A stretch of DNA of 64,000 nucleotides from the NCBI GenBank assembly GCA_947646735.1, contig CANTFK010000976.1, positions 141,542-205,541 of the forward strand, given 5' to 3'. Under the pieces are notes generated by a model that saw nothing but the letters and a program-made list of their open reading frames with translations, did not search any database and was not told the origin of the DNA. The stretch comes from Peronospora farinosa (lineage: Eukaryota > Oomycota > Peronosporomycetes > Peronosporales > Peronosporaceae). The stretch's first letter is position 1, and every line of letters begins with the position of its first letter. This document shows positions 1-9,438 of the stretch, one piece after another. A program made the translations under genes and the position numbers.

Positions 1-1233
1 TAGAGACTCTATCTGCTGCACTGGATTATACACTTTCTGCTTCGTAAAGCCACAGTCCACAACATATCGAACTCCATCAATAGTCAGGGACGTCTCGGCA
101 ATGTTCGTCGCAACAATCACTTTGCGTACGCAATCCACTGACACTGCATCAAAGATCTCACGCTGTCTTCGGCCTTGCAAAGCACCATACAGTGGTAAAA
201 CACGCAGCTTCATGCCATCACTTCGTCTCTCATTCTGGTCTCGATAAAGCGCTCGAATTTGTGCACACGCGTCTTCAATCTCACGTTGGCCTGTAAGAAA
301 GATCAAGATATGACCCGGCTCTTCACTATTGTGTATCTGCATCATCGTCTCGACAGCAGATCGTACATACGTCGACAATGGACCTCTGTGTCCCATGATC
401 TGCTGCTGTTTCGAATGGAAAATGTCTACCGGAAACACTCGTCCAGGGATCTTTACAATAGGACACGATGTCACCTTTTTCTTCTTTTTCTTGTCTCCAC
501 TTGATGTTGTGTGGCCAAAAAACTCGGCAAACCTGTCGGCATCCAACGTTGCAGACGTGATGAGCACCCGAAACTCTGGTCGTCGTTGCATTACTTGTTT
601 TAACAGACCAAAGAGTAAGTCTGTATGAATACTGCGTTCATGAGCTTCATCCAGCATCACGACACTGTATTTTTGGAGCAAGGGGTCGTTCAAACACTCT
701 CGAACCAGCACTCCGTCCGTCAGAAACTTGAGTCTTGTGTGGTCACTGCACCGTGACTCGAATCGAATGGAGTAACCTACAAAACCATCACCTCCGACTC
801 TTGTATTCATTTCCTCGGCCACTCGTTGAGCCACAGACACTGTAGCGACTCGTCTGGGTTGTGTAATGGCTACACAATGAGATATCCCACCTGGATCACG
901 TTTGGCATCGGTATAAGCTCCACAGGCGTCTAGAAATTGTGGAATTTGCGTAGTCTTTCCAGATCCAGTTTCTCCTACACATATGACTACTTGGTGAGCT
1001 ACTAGAGCGCTTAATAACTCCTCACGATGCGCTAGAGCAGGTAGAGGAGTGTCCAGCGTAGATTTCATCTCCTGAGTGCTAGAGACGTCAGATTTGGACG
1101 GAAATTGTCCAGGATGAAGAGAAGACGCAAGTGAAGAAGATGGTGGATCGTAGTGGTGACGATGGTGGGAGCGTGAGCGAGAGGACGACCTTGAACGTCT
1201 CCGCTTCCGATCGCGGTTATTGATCCCAGCCAT
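1..1233 (-). CDS. DEAH-box RNA helicase, N-terminal 411 codons (3' end cut by window edge)
   Basis: The gene reads from ATG at 1233 leftward and is still open at base 1. It begins with a short Arg/Ser-rich head (residues 8-26), followed by a DExH ATPase core: motif I GETGSGKT at 87-94, motif Ia TQPRRVA, motif II DEAH at 195-198, motif III SAT at 227-229, then ILIFLTGQ and motif V ATNIAETSLTI near the visible end. These motifs define the DEAH/RHA family of ATP-dependent RNA helicases used in spliceosome remodelling and ribosome biogenesis. The short head resembles Prp43/DHX15 or DHX35-type members more than Prp22/DHX8, which carries a long S1-bearing N-terminus. The C-terminal winged-helix, ratchet and OB domains lie outside the window, so the orthologue is not assigned. 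A lysine run at about 239-243 lies between motifs III and IV. The family is certain; the member is not. Confidence 0.95.
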   Translation of the reverse strand, partial: MAGINNRDRKRRRSRSSSRSRSHHRHHYDPPSSSLASSLHPGQFPSKSDVSSTQEMKSTLDTPLPALAHREELLSALVAHQVVICVGETGSGKTTQIPQFLDACGAYTDAKRDPGGISHCVAITQPRRVATVSVAQRVAEEMNTRVGGDGFVGYSIRFESRCSDHTRLKFLTDGVLVRECLNDPLLQKYSVVMLDEAHERSIHTDLLFGLLKQVMQRRPEFRVLITSATLDADRFAEFFGHTTSSGDKKKKKKVTSCPIVKIPGRVFPVDIFHSKQQQIMGHRGPLSTYVRSAVETMMQIHNSEEPGHILIFLTGQREIEDACAQIRALYRDQNERRSDGMKLRVLPLYGALQGRRQREIFDAVSVDCVRKVIVATNIAETSLTIDGVRYVVDCGFTKQKVYNPVQQIESL

Positions 1234-1635
1234 CGTGTTATATGACACGGAGATTATAAAGAGGTTTTTAACCAATGAATGAAGCGAGAGATAAACCTGT
1301 AATATTTAATACTGAAAGGTCGTAAAGATCCTTGATTGACACTAATTTTGATCCGAAGGCGATCACATTACAAGATGTTTTCGGGGCAAGAAGCTCAACT
1401 TGCTGTCAGCTGCATTTGATCCGTTATAGGCTCTACCAGCCGGCTTGATCATCATTGTCACAGTTTATTATTTCTCTGTTATTGTGTGAGACTTGAAGGT
1501 CCTTCATTTGTCACAGAGCCAGCAAGAATGATCGAAATGGATGCCTCAATGTGTTGAAATCGCAACGGCTTCGTCGTGGGCAATGTCCACCTCATCCAAC
1601 CAGCTACTTATCCCAAAGTCGCAACCTCTAGCTGT
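1234..1635. other. Intergenic, helicase start to NDUFV2 stop
   Basis: This 402 bp gap lies upstream of the helicase ATG and downstream of the NDUFV2 stop, with both genes on the minus strand. It should therefore hold the helicase promoter and the NDUFV2 3' UTR. I see no coding potential, RNA gene or repeat in it. Confidence 0.5.
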
Positions 1636-2702
<1,067 letters not shown>

Positions 2703-3010
2703 GGGGAAGAGATGTTACTTTACTTGCTAGACGGACCACCACGAACAAACGTGCGGTTATAAGGGCCTCTATAGACAAGAATGGTACATGGTACCAGTAT
2801 ACACAAATGGTACATGATACTAGTATACACAAATGGTACATGATACCAGTATACACGAATGGTACATGATACCAGAATACACGAACGGTACATGGTACCC
2901 GTATAGATATGGTACCATGTACCATTTGTGTAAAAACTTGCGGCGGAGAGAGAGAGACCCATTTTGTTGCTTGTCCCCAATTAGACTTCTCTTTGAACGT
3001 TGTTGAAAAA
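2703..3010. promoter_or_regulatory. Shared divergent promoter region of NDUFV2 and QCR6
   Basis: The two ATGs lie 308 bp apart on opposite strands, so this interval must carry the 5' ends of both respiratory-chain genes. Much of it is a 26-bp minisatellite (2781-2932). I recognise no clear oomycete initiator (TCAYTYY) on either strand. That it acts as a bidirectional promoter is inferred from gene arrangement only. Confidence 0.5.
2781..2932. repeat. 26-bp minisatellite, five direct units ending in an inverted copy
   Basis: Units start at 2781, 2807, 2833, 2859 and 2885, exactly 26 bp apart, with the core ATGGTACATGATACCAGTAT. Bases 2911-2932 (GGTACCATGTACCATTTGTGTA) are the reverse complement of the junction between units 1 and 2. 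The block can therefore fold into a hairpin. It sits in the NDUFV2/QCR6 divergent spacer. Confidence 0.9.
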
Positions 3011-3379
3011 TGGTGTGTACCTTATGTATACTACTGAGTATGTGTACAAGGTGATATGGCTAATATGTTCATGGGATTCATGTATGAAACAGTCTAATGA
3101 AGAGCCTGTCGATGTGATGCCTGCGATTCGCAAGGCATGCGAGCCCAAGTGTGAGCAGTCGTTCCGTGCCTATCGAGCGTGTGTGGACCGTGTCAAGAGC
3201 AAAGGCGTTGGCGCGTGTGACGGCCAGTACTTTGACTTCTTGCATTGTATTGACAAATGTGTACGTATTGTGTAGAGACTAGGGTTAAGTTGCGAGAAGG
3301 AGCGTATGTCTAATGATGATGTTGTTGTATGTGGGTATCATTGCAGTCCGTCCCTCAGATCATGAAGCACTTGAAGTAA
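3011..3379 (+). CDS. QCR6: Ubiquinol-cytochrome c reductase hinge protein (QCR6/UQCRH), three exons
   Basis: This is a small acidic/Cys-rich subunit of mitochondrial complex III that contacts cytochrome c1. The inferred exons are 3011-3013 (ATG only), 3093-3260 and 3347-3379, with introns of 79 bp (GTGTGT...ACAG) and 86 bp (GTACGT...GCAG). The product is 67 residues. Splicing directly after ATG yields MSNEEPVDVMPAIRKACEPK, which closely matches the plant-type start MADEEPVD; an unspliced alternative would start at ATG 3084 (MKQSNEEP). Two helices carry paired cysteines (CEPKC...CVD and CDGQYFDFLHCIDKC), the twin disulfide hairpin of the family. The tail SVPQIMKHLK matches the family C-terminus. 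Length is in the plant range (about 69) and shorter than animal precursors. Confidence 0.88.
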
Positions 3380-3846
3380 CACATGGTCATCTACTGCATG
3401 TGGAATCAATCAAATTGGCTGGATGACTCTGTTGAGTCACAGATGTGCCAGTGCGTGCGTGCGCACTGATGAAAGAGGTACACAAAAGTATTGCCTTGGG
3501 ACTGCTAGTTAGTTTTTCAAGGACAATACGACTTTTACTACCTTCCTACCTATCCAGCAACAGAAAAAATAACAATTCTCAATGGGTTTCCATGCCTTTT
3601 ATCTCTTAGTTTACGCTCAATTCAGTTATCATTGCTATGATAGCAGCAGCTACATATAGTCAGTCAGTCGGTCCTTCCTCATTCCCTCTCGAGAGTGACA
3701 GTAGAGTATCTCGACATCTCGCATCTGATTCGTTAATAAACATCCAATCATCTATCGGAACAAGTTGGTGGCAGCCAGCGCTTCACAAGCGTGATCCTTT
3801 GGACGAAATAAACTCAAATCAATTTGGAGAAAAGAACCAAGGAATC
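3380..3846. other. Intergenic, QCR6 to eS26
   Basis: This holds the QCR6 3' UTR and the eS26 promoter and 5' UTR. A TCATTCC at 3679-3685 fits the oomycete initiator core TCAYTYY, but no downstream CAWTTT flanking element follows it, so it is only a weak transcription-start candidate. I see nothing else. Confidence 0.4.
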
Positions 3847-4263
3847 ATGACTGTAAAGCGCCGCAACCATGGACGTAACAAGAAAGGCCGTGGCCATGTC
3901 AAGCGTGTACACTGTGTGTCTACGGCGAAACTGATTCCTAAGGATAAGGCCATCAAACGCTTTGTTGTTCGGTACGTCATCACGCGAAAATAACGCCAGT
4001 CGTGTCTTGAAAATGAAAAAAAACGTTTGATTGGGTTCTGAACGTCGTTATCATCTATATGTAGCAACATTGTAGACCAATCGGCTATCCGTGATCTGAA
4101 GGAGTCCTCTGTCTACGAGTCGTATGCTCTGCCCAAGATTTACATTAAGAACTACTATTGCGTGGAAGCCGCTATCCACCAGCGCATCGTACGTGGTCGT
4201 TCGGTTGAGGCCCGTAAAAGCCGTGCTCCGCCCCCACGTCGTTTCGCTCCGAAACGTACGTAA
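3847..4263 (+). CDS. RPS26: 40S ribosomal protein eS26, two exons
   Basis: This is a small-subunit protein that sits at the mRNA exit channel. Exons 3847-3971 and 4065-4263 are separated by a 93 bp intron (GTACGT...GTAG) that splits an Arg codon, giving 107 residues. The family blocks are clear: [18 protein letters not shown], then [12 protein letters not shown] across the splice junction into [11 protein letters not shown], then [13 protein letters not shown] and [11 protein letters not shown]. One feature is odd. Human eS26 binds zinc through CTNC and CVSC; here the equivalents read CVST and CVEA, so the second Cys of each pair is lost, along with the extra Cys before PKDK. The 5' UTR could be as long as about 165 bp if the TCATTCC at 3679 is the initiator. 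Confidence 0.96.
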
Positions 4264-5867
4264 ACTGTTCTGAGGTTACGGTACTAGCTGAAGCTGTTCA
4301 GGATTGGTAGCTTGCTGCATCTCGGTTGGTCTCTTGACTGATGGAAAGAGACATGACAGATATCTACTGTGGTAGCAAATTAAGATGCTTTCGGACAGGT
4401 ATTTGGGGACGCCAGTGATTTTCCTATGCCATAATAACAAGAGGCATTTTTCTCCAATGTGTCGATAGCGTTCGATTGGAATGGGTTGTGTCGTATATGT
4501 AGGTAGGTAGGTACGCGGTCTTGAGGATTCGTATCAAGTATCGTGCAGATGGGACGAGCTTGTATGAACCGTGCTTTTAGGGGTAGAATGATCACGTCGT
4601 ATCGAGGTCACACAAGTCGCTATAGCTTCAAGACCTTTCGTTTACGCGTCTAACTTGTCCCTTACTCTTCAACCGCGTAGTGAATACAGCATTCATGATC
4701 AAGGAGGCAGGAATAGAGACAGTACCCATGTAGGAAGATGCTAAAAAAGTTCCTCAGTCTCACATCTTTGCGGCATGTGCTGGCAACGTTATAAGCGACG
4801 TGTAAAGCATGTGGTTGTAAAATAAGAGACACGACCACAAAGCCATTCCTTGACCTCTTCTTAGCTTTTAATTCCATCAAGTCATGCCAGCACCTTATAG
4901 TGCATATCACGACATGAAGAGAACAAGTGTACCATATTCAATAGTAATGCTACATCAATTCCAATAACAAATACGTTCCAATCCCTCTCTCCTGCCACCT
5001 ACGACGTCTTACGAGAGTTTTTCTTCACCTTGTACATTCGACGTCAACGCCATTAGAACGCGTGGGTGCATTCTGAGACAACAGGCGATCAACGAACGAC
5101 AAATCCAAAAAAAGCAGCCATCTCAATGTGCGACGCTTCAAGCTCGCATAAGAGTCAGTGTCTACTAATCGATTGCAATACAAAACAAAGGATGGAAACA
5201 GTCAGTATCTTTCCATCTGTTCGAGTCAAGCGTCGCGACCGTTACGCGTTCTGCGAAACGACAACAAAATAATGTCGCGATTAAAAAGTTCCTGATAGAA
5301 AAATCGACTTTTTAGAGCTTCATAAGGTCTTAATAATCAGTAATTTTTCCACGATTGGGGTCAGATGTGAACGTCTTTGGAGCTCATGAACGCTCCGCCA
5401 ATCAGCCGATGAGGTACCACGAAGCGTAAGCGACGTGCAATTGGTGAAAGAGCCAGGATAAGACAAGCTGGCCTTCTCACCTGTCCCTTATTCCATCTGT
5501 TTAAAACACGGTGAGTGATGAAAGAAGGCAGCAATGGTAAATGTATACTATTTTGTACCCTCTTTTGATACTTTTTTAATAAAACGAAAGTGTATAACCT
5601 CACCTGGTTTTGGCAACGAACCTGTCCAATGTACTCACCCGGTCACAAACTGAGTTGCTCCCTTTTGTGCGCTGGGAAATCTCATCCACATCTCAAGAGG
5701 CAGAGAGACGGTGAAAGGAAACCCCGAGCCACCGTCAGCCTTTAAATCAGCCATCTCGTGGCGATTTTACTTGATTTTTGTATACTCGTGCGACCCTACC
5801 TTTATCGTACGTATCCCCTACTTTGTTTTCTCAACATTCATAGAGGGGGGAAGGCATTCATATAACC
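4264..5867. other. 1.6 kb intergenic without a supportable gene
   Basis: This lies between eS26 and the 639-residue gene, both on the plus strand. All reading frames here are short (80 codons or fewer) and none resembles a protein family I know. Minus-strand frames at 5361-5603 and 4662-4910 have no matching splice context or motif. I see no tRNA, rRNA or obvious repeat. It probably holds UTRs and a promoter. Confidence 0.4.
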
Positions 5868-7787
5868 ATGTCACAACAAGCAAAAGACATATACTCGGGT
5901 ATTAAAAAAATCTTCCCGAGCTCAAGTCGCAGCGGGAGTTTATCCCGTGCAAGTCGCATGAGTGCAACTAGTTTGGACACTGCTATAAGAACTGAAGGTC
6001 ACGCCATTGCTCGAGACAAAGCTACCAAGACAAAAGAAAGTCGTTCTAGTTTTTCCTTTTCGGGTTGGAAAGACAAACATCGAGCACCTTTGGAGCCTAC
6101 ACCTCCCATTGTAATGTCTCTTCCCTATGGGGCTACAGCAGCGACACCCAAGGCCAATAAATCATCTGAAGAGAGTGACAAAGGACCCCGTTCTTCACTG
6201 ACCCAAACACTGAATAATGCTCTTCATTCGACACCTCTTCGTAGCAGTTTATTTGGTAAAAGTAGCAACAAAGTAACGAGTACCAAGTCATCTCGTTGTC
6301 CATCCGTCCAATCCACTGGTAATACGTCGTCATTCTCGTCCACATCATTTGAATTACCATCCCAACCACCGAAACTTGGGACTAGATGTGTTAGTGAAGA
6401 ACGACCTTTTTGTATGGGCAATCGGACGCTTCGAAACAGTGGAGTTCATGGTACTATGACCACTAGTTCCTTATCTTCTGGAGGGGGTGGTATCTATCGT
6501 CAGGGACATAAGAATCAAGTCTGTGCAGTTAGTCGCAATCTCACAAGTTTCAGTTCAATGAAGACAGTTTCAAGCTCGTATCAATCAAGTTCAAGCTCTT
6601 TATCGAACCTTACAGCACCAAGTAACACAGTACATTCCGGTTCAGCTATCCTGTCACCCAAGAAGATAAGGGGAAAGAAAGAACGAGGCATGTCATTGTC
6701 GTTTTCTTCTTCTAGAAAAGCGAAGAAAGAGATGGAAGAGATGGAGAGACTGGACGCCAAATTCTCTACAGAAATGAGACCTCATGCTTCTACGTGGGAC
6801 TCGGACAGTGATGATGACTATGAAGACACAAAACGACCAACACAGGGACTTGGACGACGGTCTAATAGTATGGACTTTATGGAACAAGCACCAACGCACC
6901 TTATTGCGAAAATCTGGCGTAAATTACCAATCCAAGCACGTCTTATTGGTGGACGTGGTAATGTTGATTTGGATTTACAGAAGGATCGGACGAGCTTTTC
7001 ACGGAGTTCCGAGGCAAGGAAGTTTGCATTAGCAGCTCAAAAGGCCAAAGCTGCAGAATTGCATCGTCGTTCGCTTTCGAGTTCAAAGGAATTCTCTCCA
7101 GTTCCTGTTGATGAGGTGTTGGCACCTGGAGTTGCGAAACGTACACGGTTTGGTTCAAAACCTACAATTATTGCATCGAATGCAAATGACGGTGCTCCGG
7201 GTGCGTACACGGCACTGGAGAGCTACGATGATGTGCTAGTGCGTGTTTGTAAGTTTGCAGCTCATGATCAACGGCCAACTACGACGAAGGTACAGGAGTT
7301 TCTTGAACGCTCTATGGCTTTTCTTCACTGCACGCGCACTAAACACGGTAATGTTGTCAACATCTCGAACGGAGAGATCCGTATGTGGCGCCGATTGGCT
7401 TTGCATGACTGGACATTGGAGGAGGTGACAACGACGGAGGCTGCTGCTGCACTGGGAGTAAAGGGAAAAGATGTTGAAGCGCCGCGCAATAATTCTGTCG
7501 CGACGGAGAGCACTGATAGTGATAGTGACAGTCAGCATTCGAGAGGACGTCGGAGACTGCACAGTGCGATACTTCACCGATCTCTGAGTGCGAGTGTGGT
7601 TGAGGAAGAGCCTGAAATGGAGGGGGACGAGGACGAGGAATTGGAAGTGCCATCTAATATGAAATTTGCCAAGCTATGCGACGTGATCAATTGCTGTGTC
7701 AACTTTGGTGAGGTGCAGTTTACACCTGATGAGGTAAATGACTTGGTACGACTCGAGTTTATTGTGGAAGAGGACGGTTGGATTTAA
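5868..7787 (+). CDS. Unrecognised 639-residue Ser-rich protein with conserved C-terminal module (paralog of the 8052-9032 gene)
   Basis: No known family is recognised. Residues 1-270 are strongly Ser/Thr-rich and probably disordered. Lys/Arg stretches around 264-285 and an acidic patch near 310 follow. The C-terminal third is more ordered: YDDVLVRVCKFAAHD near 450, EFLERSMAFLHCTRT near 470, MWRRLALHDWTLEE near 507, and a final helix-like block CDVINCCVNFGEVQFTPDE at about 605-625. The MWRRLALHDW and DVINCCVNFGE blocks recur in the neighbouring minus-strand gene (KRWRRLAHFDWEAEE; LVDIVNSCVYCGQFKF), so the two are diverged paralogs arranged tail to tail. The ATG at 5868 is chosen because the Ser-rich frame starts there, after stops upstream. 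A single exon ends at TAA 7785-7787. Confidence 0.8.
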   Translation: MSQQAKDIYSGIKKIFPSSSRSGSLSRASRMSATSLDTAIRTEGHAIARDKATKTKESRSSFSFSGWKDKHRAPLEPTPPIVMSLPYGATAATPKANKSSEESDKGPRSSLTQTLNNALHSTPLRSSLFGKSSNKVTSTKSSRCPSVQSTGNTSSFSSTSFELPSQPPKLGTRCVSEERPFCMGNRTLRNSGVHGTMTTSSLSSGGGGIYRQGHKNQVCAVSRNLTSFSSMKTVSSSYQSSSSSLSNLTAPSNTVHSGSAILSPKKIRGKKERGMSLSFSSSRKAKKEMEEMERLDAKFSTEMRPHASTWDSDSDDDYEDTKRPTQGLGRRSNSMDFMEQAPTHLIAKIWRKLPIQARLIGGRGNVDLDLQKDRTSFSRSSEARKFALAAQKAKAAELHRRSLSSSKEFSPVPVDEVLAPGVAKRTRFGSKPTIIASNANDGAPGAYTALESYDDVLVRVCKFAAHDQRPTTTKVQEFLERSMAFLHCTRTKHGNVVNISNGEIRMWRRLALHDWTLEEVTTTEAAAALGVKGKDVEAPRNNSVATESTDSDSDSQHSRGRRRLHSAILHRSLSASVVEEEPEMEGDEDEELEVPSNMKFAKLCDVINCCVNFGEVQFTPDEVNDLVRLEFIVEEDGWI

Positions 7788-8051
7788 GTAGCCTGAGACG
7801 CTAGCAGATTTTTTTATTCAGATGGGTATAAGACAATTAACTGAAAAAACAGCTATGAGAGACACAAAATACAAACGAGTTCAAAGCTACTGCAATACGG
7901 ACAAAACATTGTGTTTGGCCACGAATGGACTGTTAAACTATTCTCTTTGCTACTATGTAGCCTTGCTCTCTCCTGTCTTCTTTCGTCAGGAGTGCAATGC
8001 AATAAAACGGATGAAGTCGCTCCGTGTTTTTGTGCAGCAGAGCTCTCGTAT

Positions 8052-9032
8052 TCAAATCTTGACATTGCAAAGACGTATAATGTCACGCTTTCGAAACTTG
8101 AACTGTCCACAGTACACGCACGAGTTGACAATGTCAACGAGCAGTCGTAAGCTTCGAGATGACGAGATTGGTGGCGGATTCAGCCACGACACGGGTTTGC
8201 GAACACTATGTTGATTCGGTTCCTCGACGCTTTCTATTGCAACTTCAGTCTCTTGTTCCACTGCATCGTTCAGATGCTGCTGTTCGTGATCCTGCTGCCG
8301 TTTGTGTTTGCGAATCCACCCAGTTACCGCACTTCGAAGTTTCATCTTTCCCGACACTTGACTATCTTGACTACGACTGCTTGAATCCGAATCGACACTA
8401 TCTTGTTGATTTTGCATTCGAAAGCTCGCTCCAATGGTCGATATGACGGACGTATGTCCATTTGATTCAACTGACTGAGTCCGTGTCAATCTTGGTGGAT
8501 GGTTTTTAAAAAACTCTTGTTCTTCGGCTTCCCAATCAAAATGTGCCAATCGTCGCCACCGTTTCACGTCATTACTTGAAAATTTCTTGTCTTCTCGAAA
8601 CCCCGGTAACCATGGAGTATCACCTTGTGGATGTCCTAGAAACATGGCCGATCGGTACAAAAATTCTGCAATCATAAGAGGAATGGACCGTTCCAGCGGT
8701 GGTTCAGGATCATAAAACTCATCCTCCGAGGAAAAACTTGCCGTTAATTCTTCCCCCCAGTCCTCCGGATCATGTAAAAATGACATGGTATGAAATAAAC
8801 CCGCAACATTAAACACAAGTTCATCATAACTCGTAACTTTTGACGGTGGGACCACATCAGGCGTGTACATGTTTTTAAACGTTACTTTCCGTTTTCGACG
8901 CGTTATTTTTTCCATTGATATCGTCGAGACGGATAATTGACGCGTTCGTGAAAGTCCTCGACGTCGAGGAGGGAAGACATTGTCACTGGCATGCTCAGGT
9001 TGTTTGGTCATGACGGAATTAGTCAATTGCAT
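8052..9032 (-). CDS. Unrecognised 326-residue protein, paralog of the 5868-7787 gene
   Basis: This intronless frame runs from ATG 9032 to the stop at 8052. A short basic head (RRRGLSRTRQ; ITRRKRKVTF) leads into an acidic central domain: SYDELVFNVAGLFHTMSFLH, then LMIAEFLYRSAMFLGHPQGD, then KRWRRLAHFDWEAEEQEFF near residues 160-175. A Ser/Gln-rich linker and the C-terminal block LVDIVNSCVYCGQFKFRKRD follow. The order of blocks (YD-L-V, EFL-RSM/AMF, WRRLA-DW, DI/DV-NxCV) matches the convergent 639-residue gene, which has a far longer Ser-rich head. Both genes end within 265 bp of each other. Function is unknown. The shared helical blocks suggest a small protein-interaction fold, but that is a guess. 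Confidence 0.8.
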   Translation of the reverse strand: MQLTNSVMTKQPEHASDNVFPPRRRGLSRTRQLSVSTISMEKITRRKRKVTFKNMYTPDVVPPSKVTSYDELVFNVAGLFHTMSFLHDPEDWGEELTASFSSEDEFYDPEPPLERSIPLMIAEFLYRSAMFLGHPQGDTPWLPGFREDKKFSSNDVKRWRRLAHFDWEAEEQEFFKNHPPRLTRTQSVESNGHTSVISTIGASFRMQNQQDSVDSDSSSRSQDSQVSGKMKLRSAVTGWIRKHKRQQDHEQQHLNDAVEQETEVAIESVEEPNQHSVRKPVSWLNPPPISSSRSLRLLVDIVNSCVYCGQFKFRKRDIIRLCNVKI

Positions 9033-9438
9033 CTGCTTTTGTCGTATTATTTATTTATTTAGTAGTAGTAGTATTATTATTTAGTATGGTCGTCTTTAGA
9101 GTCTGTCGGTTGAATTGGTATTCGATTGTCTTTTGTCATGTTTTTATTTCTTTTTACTACCGGATGTTGACAAAAAAAAACAGGTTTTAGAGTCGTGGAA
9201 GAAAAAAAAGACCATTTAGAGACGGACCCTTTTCACCAGATGGTAGAAGAGGGAGAGAGGTGCCCGACCTACATAAAAAAAATACCAGGCGCCATCTCAT
9301 GTATGTAACATACACGATGTTACTTAGGTTGGTATAATCTATCTCGATAGACTTTGGGACTGTAGGAACTGGCTGTTTATACATATTGTAGTCATTTTTT
9401 TCTTCTAGTGTTTTTTATTATACCTCTATGTTATTACT
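9033..9438. other. Intergenic with trinucleotide runs
   Basis: This is AT-rich sequence between the 326-residue gene and the 3' end of the GPCR-PIPK gene. It includes AGT/ATT trinucleotide runs at 9061-9083 and A-runs near 9172-9210. I see no gene. Confidence 0.5.

Noticed and set aside
3637..3993. 118-codon frame with an upstream start for eS26
   Set aside because: The extension has no homology and lacks the universal MTxKRRN start, which begins at 3847.
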